Of a stretch of 64,000 nt of DNA, positions 25,001 through 37,036 are shown piece after piece. The translations under genes and the position numbers were made by a program. This DNA comes from Aulostomus chinensis (lineage: Eukaryota > Chordata > Actinopteri > Syngnathiformes > Aulostomidae): contig JBBMOA010000018.1 in assembly GCA_037954235.1 (NCBI GenBank), forward strand, positions 4,374,001-4,438,000. The letters run 5' to 3'. Position 1 is the first letter of the stretch. Every line of letters begins with the position of its first letter. The notes below the pieces were generated by a model. The model saw nothing but the letters and a program-made list of their open reading frames with translations, did not search any database and was not told the DNA's origin.

Positions 25001-27458
25001 TGAAGACATTTTATCATAAAGGTAAGTGCGATGTTTCATGAGAAATTAAAGAAAATGGATTTATTTAGAAAAACAAAACAAAACATAGCCCCATTTCATT
25101 ACATCACTGATAAACAAAATGAACCCAGGCCGAGACTCCAGCACCTCCACCAGCTTAGGCCTGGTTTTCGCATCCTCCTGATTTGATAAAAGCCAAACAG
25201 ACGTAACCTTGTGCTGTACGTCGCTTTGGACAAAAGCTTCTGCTAAATGAAATTGTAGAATTGTAGAATTGTAGGACCTCCACAATGGAGCTAAAAGCAT
25301 TTTGTTGTCCTCTATTAAGGTTGAACTTCCCCTGACACTAGAAGTTGCAGCTTGATTGTCCTTGTGTAACACACATCCATCATTTACGCTCATGCACTCT
25401 GTGTGAATTGGGACGGAGCGTGAGGCTGCGATAGTGGAACCAGCAGGGGGCGACAGCGTCAGAGTAAAGTGGGTGATTCCCAGTGGCCTCAGTTAGCAGA
25501 CAGAATATGAATGGCGGTGCAGCATCTCCAGCGGAGTCCAGAACGGCCAAATGTATAACGGCTGAGAGGCTCAGTCAGCAAACTGGAGCGTAACTCACTA
25601 CACAGATGGTTTACAGAAGGATTTGGGGTCTCTCTCTCTTTCTCTCTCTCCTTCTGACCTTGAGGCACCAGCGTGATGGTTGGCCCATGCAAAAAAAAAA
25701 CAAAAAAAAACAGCCAGCTGCAAGAATTCCTGCCTCTTTGCTGCATTACTGCATCTTGTAGCCCAGAACAGTCGCTCAACCCATTGTCACTCGTCTTAAT
25801 CTCTTTACATGCACGCAAACGCACACTAAGAGTGTGCGTCCTACAAAGAACGAGAAAAAAACCCAGGACGGGTCGGGGGTGGGGGTTGTGCAGGGGAGAA
25901 ACATAACATTTTCCTCCCTCTATTTTATTCAGAGTCTCCGTTCTCGAACAGCCAACCCGGTCACCATGGCAACCGGTTCATTAGCGGAGCAAGCTGCTTG
26001 TTGCCATAGAGACATCCCTGTGTTCCCTTGGAGATGGGGTACTGGAAGGGTGTGTGTATGTATGTGTGTGTGTGTATGTGAGAGAGAGCGAGAGAGAGCG
26101 AGTGCATGTGTGTTTTTGTGTGTGTGTGTGTGTGTGTGTGTTACAGCAGCGTGGCAAAAGAGAGCAGAGTAATAGGGAGGGTGAGTGTTGAAGAAGAAGA
26201 AGATGAAGCGCTGTGTCTGTTTATATTAGATTAGGCTTCACCCGTGCGCGCACGCATGCATGCATGCACGCACGCACGCACGCACGCACAAGCCTTCACT
26301 TTGCTAACAGTCCTGTTAAAGGGTGCAGGCAGACAGAGAAGTAAAGCAGGAGGGACTGATGGTTAATTCTCATGCAGGAGTTCACCTCATTATGATAATC
26401 AGCGTAAAATAATGGAGATTCTTCCGATGCTTCTGATTTCTTGGAGCGCTCAGCCAGGCGGCCATGTTTCCTTATTGATCCGTAAACCTCCAGGAATTTG
26501 AGTGATCTTCCAACTTCGAACTGGCCAGCCAATTAGGGCTCGTCACAGACACCTCATTGGATTTGCAACGCGGCACACACTTCCTAATGATTGCAGCAGC
26601 TCTGTATTGTTAGCGATGCCAGCTGACTGTCTCACTGCCCAGTCACTCTATCACACTGCTTTATTTAAATGGCAGGTATTATTGTCTCAGACAGCCTTGT
26701 AATTTATGAATCTTCAATGGTACACTTACAGTGGTGTTTGCAGGGCCCTCCAGTGGGCAGACAGCTGGGTTTGTACAGCAAATCCTTCAGGATAAAAATC
26801 CTGCGTTATTAGTTTGAGGAAGATCTGATGAGAATATAAAAATAGACGCGCCAAAAAGAGTTCAGTTGCCAGCAATGATACGTCCTGTATTTTCACCTAA
26901 GGAGCTGAAACGAGTGCTTTAGCTAAGATAAACCAGGATCAACACCCTCTCCCCCACCTGGTTAATTCCCGTTTGCTAGTTTAATGCCGGACTCATGCTG
27001 TTGGACTAATTTTAACTTTCAGACTGGGAAAATTCACATGAACGGCCCCTTCATGTAAAAAAAAAACAAAAAACAAAAAAACGGCCAAGTCTGAAATAAT
27101 TTTGTTGCTGGAGTTACCAATATGATGTCATGTATCCAGAAAAAAACGGTCATCGTTATTCACATTTTTATTGAAAAACGTATTGGAAGGACAAACACGG
27201 TCCTAAAGTCGGCGAAACTCTATTGTGACATCTATAAAAGGCAGATATATTGCTAATTGCTGCAGCTGGCAGGCCTGTGTTGTCCTCTCAGACAGCTGCT
27301 GCAGCGCTGATACTGCCAGCCGTTGATAACCACAATCAATAATAGAATGATTCTTGCATTTAATTATGAATTGCGGTCCTAATGTGGAGAGTTGTAACCA
27401 GAGAAGAGTTTTTATTTACTGTCGCTCAGAAAGACAGGGGGAGAAAGATGGGGGGGGG

Positions 27459-27510
<52 letters not shown>

Positions 27511-30500
27511 GAGAGAGTGTACTGGGAGCTGTTAATGGAGTGTGTGGATCTCTTTCTTTTTTTTTTTTGCTTTTTATTCTGTTCCTGAACAGGCTGGATG
27601 GGCTCACTATTACTCTCCTGAGTCCTTCACCTGCTGTTTATATACATATAGTTTATCTTCTTTTAATGTTGCTACTTCAGAGTCAGTGCGACGATCTGCA
27701 GGTCATTTTCACAGCGTATTCACCACTGTGTGGAGAAGTGATTTTCAGAAGCCCACAAGTGTGTTTCATTACTTAATATTCCTGAAGCTGCGACCCAAGA
27801 GCACCAAAATTCATTTTAGGAAAACACTTGAGATTTGGAGACTCCGGCTGTCGCAGCTTGTACTTAACTTGAAAGTATCTCAGGAATTTCAGTCTCACAT
27901 TAAACACTTAATGCAGCTTTCAGCTCCTTGTTCTCTTGTGGTTTTTTATTGTTATATGGAACAAAAATTTCTGTCTTGCCTCTTTAAGCCGTGATCACAC
28001 TTTCCCACTCACAAACGCCCACTAATTCTGTCCTTGCTGCTCTTTATCTAACTCTGCCTATCTCCATCTCATTCTCCGTCCTTCTCTCTGTCTCTCCGCC
28101 TCTCTGTGACAGCTCTGTCACTTATCTATGCTGAAATAAGAGTCGCTGCTCTCCCTCTCTCTCTTTTTCTCTCGCTCCATCTCTGTCCCTCTGGCCTTTT
28201 TTCTGCAGGCCAAGTGCAGGGGGACTAGAAACCTTTAATGAGATCTGTGGGGAAATGCCTCCCCACCCACCCACCCGAAACACTCACACTGCTGCCATGT
28301 CACCATTTAAGCCAACTTCTTTCTCCTCCTCATATCTCGGTTTCTGTATCTGGCTCAGCCACTCCAGCCAGCAGTTCATAAGAAGAGCAAATCAATTTCT
28401 TTTAAGCATTCCTTTCACCCTCCTTGGCTTCATTCTCTCTTCATTGTCTTTATCATCTTTAACTGCTCCTCCCATACTTTCCTCTTCATTATCTCAACCC
28501 CTCTGCCCCCCGAGTATTAACATAAACGGTTGACAATGTCTTGCAGTACTTCACGTCGTAGAAATGTGTGTGTGTGTGTGTGTGTAAGTGTTTGTGAGGT
28601 CAAATGCAGCCTGAGGGCCACTGGCGAGTTTATAAAGAATTCAGCTTGAGCGAAACAGCGGAGAGAAACTCGTCTCACGCTGTTTAATGCTCTCAGCAGG
28701 CAAAGTTGATTGCGTGTGTGTGAATCTGACAATCTAACCAAGCAGCGAACAAAAGTGCCTCGACCTCCCGCTGCGACGCGATCACATCAGCAACGGCTGA
28801 CACACAGATACAACTGCCGTGCACACGAGTGAGTTAATGTACCGGAGCCATCTTCATCAGCCACCAGGAAGAGGAAGATGAGAGCAGAGCATCGAGGTCC
28901 AGGAACAACCATCGGTGCTAGAGAAATTATGCAGATACTTCAATCAGATAAAAGCAGTGGTTGAAATATACTAAAATATTTAGATTTTTCTGCCATTTCA
29001 GGGAGAAAAATTGTATTTCCTACTCTATGCGCCGTGTCTAAGTGCTATTTACACACCATTATCACTCATTGAGGCGGAGCTGCTTCAAGCTGACTTTAGC
29101 TGCATCTATCCAACACGAGCACCACCATTGAGGTACCAAGTAAATATATTCAACATTCCAGTGTCTCCAAGATGGTTATTTGCAGGACAAACAACATGCA
29201 GACATCTAAGTTGAGCCTCTTTAGAGCTGCTGATTCCACATCACACCGTTTGAAGTTACTCCAGCAGCAGAGTCACAGAAAATCCGGCCGACTCACTGGC
29301 TATTTGTTACTTCGAGCTACATTTTTTTTAAACCAAATATAGCTTCATTTATGAAAACGTCTTTTGAACTGCAAATCATCACACCAGTGCTTACTGGCTC
29401 CTCTGGGGGGGATGTCTGGATAAGTTTTCTTCAATGCAGTTTCAGCATGTCAAAACTGACCCTTAAGGTCCAGAGACAAAAGCGAGAACTGCAGCTGTGT
29501 GTTTTAATAACGTCTCAAAATCCTATTCTGCATTTCAATGAGAAAAAAAAAAAAAAGTACAGTGGAAGAACTCCCAAACAAATAAAAAAGGAGGGGATGA
29601 GAAAGATTTATCCTCTCAATATGTTCACAGGCACTTAAAGTCATGAAGAGGAACAGCTTGGGCTGGCTCAAGTGTTTCAATGATGCTCAAGGTTGAAACT
29701 AGAAGTCTGCCTCTGGACGAGCGCCACGCTCCAAATGAATCAAGGCTGTCTGTCTAAATGAGGAGGCTGAATGCGCCCACAAATCCAAAGGTTTTCTGTC
29801 TCTTTCTCCTGACAATATGTCCCGATTCAGAAACATCCATCACATATCTTTATTTACTTTAAAGGTCCTAAAAATATATAAATATATATAAAAATATATA
29901 TGTCAGGGTCAACTTGTCTTGGAATCATGACAAGAAATCGCGGTTTGAAATCAATTCAATCAACAGTCCAGGAAGATCAGTGACCAGCTTATCGGCTCCA
30001 CGCAAGACTGGCACTGTTTCACAAATTGCCAAAACCAGTATGCTAGGCTGACTTATCCAGTCCCGCATTTATCAGAGTTCAGTGTGGGGTTAAGTACCAG
30101 TGTTAGCGGACGACCAGGTGCCAATGTGGAACTGAACCAGTGGCCCTCATGTTGGTTGGACATCTCCACAGAAACCAAATGCTGGTGGGAAGCTGCATGA
30201 GAGTCTGCAGACAGCGTGAGCAACTCAGCGGAGCTAAGATTTCCAGCTACTGATTTGCAACTTCCTTCCCAGGCATTAATGCCGGCGTCATGAGCAGCAG
30301 CCCGACTGGAACCACAACATCAGCCAGCGTGTCATAGTCAATTGACATCAATAAAGTTCTAATCAAAGAGCATCAAACACCTTTCAGAAGTGCAAAACAC
30401 TGATTACAAATGGTGGATTAAAAAAAATGATACTGGCCTGATCCGTGTCTGATCCGTCCTAGACACTGAACCCCTAATTGCTCCTGATGAGCAGGTTGCC

Positions 30501-33500
30501 ATCCAGCACGGCTTCCACCATCAGCGTATGAATGAGTGTGTGTCAACAAGGCGACGCTGTAAATGTCTCCGACTAAATTTTTAAGGAGAAAGGCTGAATA
30601 AATGAACTCCTTTACTAGTGTTTATGACACGAGGGGGGACTTTCATCACTCCAAATCCTCCTCCATCGATTCATAACATTTGCATTTGCCTGCTACAGTT
30701 ACTCCCTCGTCTCATTACAACACAATTAACGAGCAATTAGAGCGTATGGAGGGTGAATTAGCTGACATGTGGAACAGACCTAATGTACTGGGAGGGTAAA
30801 GGGATATTACCCAACACCAGTGAGGAGAGAGGGAGAGGCAGAGATGTACCAGAGGAGGAAAAGGTGGGGGAGAGCCGAGAGATTTTATTCTGAAAGTAAA
30901 GGGTGTAAGTGAGAAAGACAGAGGGAGTGTCAGACTAAATGTCAGAGTGGTGGTGAGTTGTTCTAACTCCTTTGACCTTGGGGAGCAAGACAAGTACGTC
31001 TCAGCAGGAAGCCTACAAGCGGGTTTTACTTCTTTCATGTCAATGTTGAACTGGATGTCTGAGCAAGATGATTCGCACATGAGATATTCACGTTGCTTAA
31101 AAGAAGAAGAAGAAGGAAAACACACATAAATACCGTTTAGTTGGTGACTATGATGGTGCTAAAAGTACACACACATTCATCAACAAATACTTGTTTACTG
31201 TAGACTTTTCAGGGACTGTTCGTGTAGTTCTGGCAGACGAAGACAACGTAAAAGGCAATAAGAGAAACAGATGAGAATTTAGAAGGCAGGTAACTCAACT
31301 ACCTCCTTCGAGATTCTGAACATCTGACGGACGTCTTCTCCCCCTTCTTTCTTGATACATTCATCAAGTTGCGCCCAACATTTAAGCGGCTTCTTAAACA
31401 GCAGAAGATTTCCCAGGTATCTACACTTTGCCCATAACTTTTACTCCCTACACTTTCACACAAAATATCTGTACTTTGTCCTCACTACGTTTTCAAAATG
31501 GGCAACTTAGCTGGACATAAAAATGCCATAATAAAAGAAAAAGATGTATTTGATCATGCAGATGACATTCTCATCCGCCAGCATCAATACCTGAAAAATC
31601 TACCACTCTAAGTACAGGAACAAAGTATTTGTACTTCATTACGTCTTATCTATGTCTACACTTCAGATTCCACGAAAAGAGAAATTGTGGAAATATATTT
31701 GTTCCACAATGATCGGATGGGAAACATTTTAAGTATGAAAACTGAAATTGACCAATATATAGACAATAACAGGGTTAGCAAATTACAGTCACCTCTCCAT
31801 TCTGATCAATACATAACCATATTCCATTCATTCACAGCTCATCCTTACTGCTAACAAAAATCAAAAAAGGTCAGGGAGAGCATAAAATCCTCTCTACACT
31901 CTCAGGGAAAAGTCCATTTGTCCTTGTCCTGATAAAACTTCAAGATTATTAACTTTCAGAACATCTTTATTTTATATTATTTACTGATCTGAAGCAGCCG
32001 TGCCAGCTCAGAGGGGCCCTCAAAGTGTCAAACAGTCTGTTTAAAGCAACTGAAACTGAAAATGTCAAGTTGACAAAGTTTTAAAGGAACAGTGAAGCAC
32101 TAAGCCTTTGTTACTTTATTTAAGTCGTTGTTGTTTTTTTTTCTCCAGGTATCTGGATTTTTACCAGATAATGTATTTTTCTGGACACTTTTTAACTTTC
32201 ACTCCTTGGAAAATAACACATTTGACTTGTTACATTGTGAAAACAGACTTGTTTGAATAATGCAGCAGAGCAGAATTTTCTATTATTTTTATATTGTGCA
32301 TCGTTGCATGTTTCAACCCGAAATACACGGGCCAGTAATCATCCACATCTGACAGCCGTTTAAATGTTTGTCATATTTCTGTTACTGACATCGAAACCCG
32401 ATTTGCACATTATAGCAAAAAAAAAAAATAAATAAATTCAGTATACTGTTTATTACTTCATTTGAAGTTAAGAATTGTTTGATAGTCTGTACTATATTTA
32501 TTCTACATTTTAACTGTAGCGGTAACTGTGCTAGTATTTTATATGAAAAAAATGAGAGCTCTTCCTCACCTCTGCACTGAGGGGCTGGTGGACTGAATGT
32601 AGATTTTACTGCCTCTTGTAACTGCTGTTTGGTTTTTGTTTTTTGTTTTTTTCCACCGCTGCAAACAGACTTTATTAGTTTTTCTTTTATAACGAATTAT
32701 ATTTACAGTTTTGGAAGTGGGAAAATGAGGTCAACTTTAAAGAGAACATAAAATGCTGCTTTAAGGCAGGAAATGTCAGTATCAGTCGGCACTGGTTTTT
32801 AAAAGCCCTCTGCTCTGGACCCTTGTATCAGTACTGCTGATTTCTACTTCTATGTACTCATTTCACCTTTATTTATTTCTGTCGTCTTCACTTCATCCAT
32901 CTTGGTTTCTCTCTAGCCAACTGTCCTCTTCCATCTGTGGTTATGTCTTTCTAAGCTTTGTCTTTATCTATTCACTTTGATCTACTTCCATCTGTCCTTC
33001 TCCATTTACCTTCATCTTCTTCATTGCACCTTTATCCTGCTTCCACTTCCATCCACCCTGTTCTATTTCTTTCTGCTTCCATTTCCAAACACTCTTCTCT
33101 GTGTGTTGATTCTCCTTCTTTCCATCTTTAAGAGACTATTGAGCTATTTCTGAGGGTTTTTTGCCCCTCAAGTGAGCATCCTCCCATTCATCCATCTTTT
33201 TACAATTAAACTTTGATGCCGATTTTGTTAGAATAAATAGGCAGCTGTGAATTATTTATGCCTGGATTTAAAAACACTGAGTCACACACACTGGTGCATC
33301 AACACACATTCGTGCACACACTGCTGAAAACACCCCTGCACAGATCAATAATAAATCACACAGCAGCAAGAGGGAGGAAGAAGCGTTGAGTGAGGCATTT
33401 ATAGTGCACTGGGATGGTAAACATAAGATATGAGCCTGTATATGCACAGGCATGCACAACTGCATTTGTTTAATTTGCAGATTCATTATGACGCCTGCTT

Positions 33501-36500
33501 TTTAGCCAGCAGTGAACTCATTACTGACCCAATCACTGAGAGGGTCGTCTGAAGAACCACCATCCCAGAAAATGACCCGCATTGAGGTTAAACGTATGAT
33601 ATCTACTTCTCTGCAGTAAAACATTTGTCGTATGTACACCTTTCTGTCTTAGGGAAACATCAATCATCTGCAAATTTAATCCAGATGGCAATTTATGTTT
33701 TCATATAATATGTATTCCCTTTTCAGCATGCGAAAGTGTTGTGTTTCTCTGCTACATTTTTATGACATCCTTTTTAGATTGTGGTCATTTTAAATAATAC
33801 ATTTTAACCAGATGGAGAATTTTTGTTAAATGGAGTCACTCTGTGTCTGCCATAACAAGATAAATAAAAAACAATTTTTAATTTTAAATGGTTTTACTCT
33901 GCAGTTTCCCCAGTTTCAATTATAAGGTCTATTTGTTTCAGAGAAGAGGAGATCTGTGCAGATTATTCGACTTCCAGGAAAAAAAAATCCTGAAAGTCTA
34001 ATTCTTGAATTATGAGAGAAAAACGTGAGCAAAGCAACTCAGGCCCCACGGTTTCCATAGAAGAGCATCAGAGCTGCAAATTCTCTTCCTATTTACTGAT
34101 TTATTATTCTTGAGGTCAATTTGATTGCAGCAACTTTACCTCTAATGACTATAATTTAACATTTTACCAAGGATTATTTTTGACATTTATATGATAAAAT
34201 AACCTGTTAAATAAAACAATAAAAAAAAGTGTTAGTCATTGTTTGGAGATGTCATGCTATGTTAATGGGGTGGCACGGTGGTGCAGTGGTCAGCACTGTC
34301 CCCTCACAGCCAGAAGGTTCCAGGTTCGAGCTCCGGCTAGAACACGGGGTCTTTCTGGGTGAGTCTACATGTTCTCCCTGTTCCTGCGTGGGTTCTCTCT
34401 GGTACTCCGGCTTCCTCCCACAGTCCAAACACATCAAGAGGGGACGAGGTTAATCCAGACTCTAAATTGACCGTAGGTGTGACTGTGAGAGCCAATGGTT
34501 GTCTGTCTCTACGTGCTGGCCCTGCCATGGACTGGTGACCCATTCAGGGTGAACCCCGCCTCTCGCCCGAAGGCAGCAGGGATAGGCTCCACCCCGTGAC
34601 CCTTAACAGGATAAGCGGTAGAAAATGGATGGATGGATGTTATGTTAATGGCATCACATTGATCCAAAACAAACCTGTAGGGCTGAACATGAACCTGCTT
34701 TATTGAGCATTTTCACCAGTTTAAAAAACTGAGTCCATCTGTTTTGAGAGGAGAAGAGAACTATGAGCTCCGGGCTAAAACCTCCTGACAACATAAAACT
34801 GAGGGAATGGAATTTCTGAACCCTCACCAAGTGTTTTGTACCCAAACCAAACTAGACCTTAACCAAAAAGTTCCCACATTCGTCAACAGTGATTTGGACG
34901 GCATTAATATGTCAATATGTTTCCTGTTCTTTGTAATTCAATTATCAGTACAATTATACAACTCATCTCATGATTCACTCGTCACAAAAACACGGGGGGG
35001 GGGGGGGATTAAAAGCAGCCTGGCTGTGTGGCTTCTGAGTGGGAGAACGGCGTACTGTACATGGAGGCTTCTCCAACCTGTGAAGCCAATTTAGACACAC
35101 TTGTGATGCAGGCTTTCCCACTGATGGGATATGAGACCGCATCTAGCAAATGCAGAGCAACGGTGGATCGCTCTATCATGATTCTAGACAGCGCTCTTAA
35201 AACCAGTCACACCTAAAAGGGCTTTTCACGGTGTGCTTTATTGCACAATTTAGAAGCTCTTTGGTGACATTAAGCTGGAGGCTGTGCTTCCCCTCCTGCT
35301 ACCCTCTCACTTCCTTTAAACTTGCCTCTCTTTGACTCTCCAAATCCTCTCCTGCTTGTAGTGTTTTTAAAATCCCGTTCTGGCTCATATATTACCATTG
35401 TGATTGCTCTTGTATGCAATTTCGCTCTTTGGAGCGGGGTCACCTTGAAAGTCTCTCCCTCCCTCACAGATCAGTCACTTTGCTGACAAGCATTTGTGCT
35501 TCTTCCTGCCAGTGATGCAGCCCAGAAAGAATCTCATCAACATAATGTGCCCATTTCTCAGAGACTTGCAGTGTTTATTGAGTGCTACATATTGCAGCTT
35601 TTGACTGAAGGGATCAGAGTATACAGGAGTCAGTGAGGCCTGAAAGTCCTACAGGAATCCTGAGTGTCTGCATGTCTCTCTTGTCGTGACGTCGGGCAGT
35701 GAAAGTGATGAATTTTTTATCAGATTTTAGATGGACTTTCGAATGAACAGTCTACAAGGATTGAATATCACCCGTGACCTGATGGCTCAGGAAAAAGTCT
35801 CAATGCGGCCACGAAATATTCCATATTTTACCAACAGGGTTATATAACGCCATAACACACTGTGGACGTGCAGAATGTATTCCACCAGAGGCGTGGCGCG
35901 TAGTTTTTAAACCAGCCATACTTGAGTTGTTTGTTTGTTTTACTTCAAATAATAGCAGGTGAGCTAATACATTTTGAATAACAGGAACGTTTACTGAAAG
36001 AAATATATTGCAGAAATCAGCCACAGGAGGAGATGGTGCAGAATTGCGTGGGAGCAAATGTGGTGCGCGAAGCTGACCGGTCGCAGCTGTTGCGGTCTGT
36101 GTCCCATCGACATACAGCAACATTCCAAAATGGTGCATGCGTCAGTTTGAAAATGAGGTACAAACGGACCTTAAGATAATCAGTACAACAGGTGGACAAG
36201 AGAAAACGCCGACAAAGTTTTGAGAGCAGATGGAAGCAGGACTTTAAGTGACTTAAACAGATGTCCTGTTAGAGAAAGGACACCTTCAGGCAACGCCACG
36301 TCACAATTGGTTAAAGTAGACAACATTTCGGGTGCACAGAAATGGCCACTGAAAATGTTGACTTGATATGTATCTGTGTTGAGCGGAGAAACAGAATATC
36401 AACATGTAATTCTGGTGACTAGCATATAAATGTACCGTTCTGTGCAATGGAAGAGGAGTGGGGCTTTAAATACAGCACCAACTAATGAATTTAGGACGGA

Positions 36501-37003
36501 TGTCATAAGATCTGGAGAGCAGCAAGAACATGCGTGAAAACCAAGAGCCTTCAGGTCTCTGGCGTCAAGATCTTTGTGTCTGGAAATCGAAATACTGATG
36601 CCATCATGTTTGCAGTGACAACACTGACCGTTTGCTTTATGTCCGGGATGCCAATGCGAAACACCATCATGGCAATGTGGGCGTCCTCAGATGGCACCGA
36701 GCTGGCACTACGCTCCTTCAGCCTCCTCTGTTGCTGCTGCTGCATCTGATTGGCTGGCTGTTGGTGTGTGGGATTGGACGAATAGGGGTTTGCGGTGTGT
36801 CCAGGGTTACCTGTCCTCATCTGTCTGTCCCCGGCGTGTCGTCCAGCCAGTTTACCTGACTGCCTGTGTCCCTCACCCCTGCCCCCCTGTGACAGGCCTC
36901 CTCTCCTGACCTCCTCCACCATCTCCTCCTCATCGTCTTCCTCCTCCCCCTCTAGCTCTCCATTCTCCTCCTCCCCGTCCTCATCGCGGTCGTCTTCTTC
37001 CAT

Positions 37004-37036
<33 letters not shown>

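Larger units (their letters stand above)
23617..36628 (-). other. shank1: shank1 intron 1 (13 kb)
   Basis: This is the largest intron in the window, between SPN strand 1 and the rest of the SPN domain. It holds a SINE-tail-like fragment (25205-25275), a CTCF-like site (25440), paired RFX-like motifs (25960-26013), a 48-bp alternating purine/pyrimidine tract (26243-26290), a (GA)n array (27461-27517), a degenerate repeat (30453-30560) and a complete short retroposon (34269-34640). No open frame in it resembles a known family. Confidence 0.8.

Noticed and set aside
27542..27994. 150-codon plus-strand open frame in shank1 intron 1
   Set aside because: No family resemblance, begins in a poly-T/Phe run, and lies antisense within an intron.
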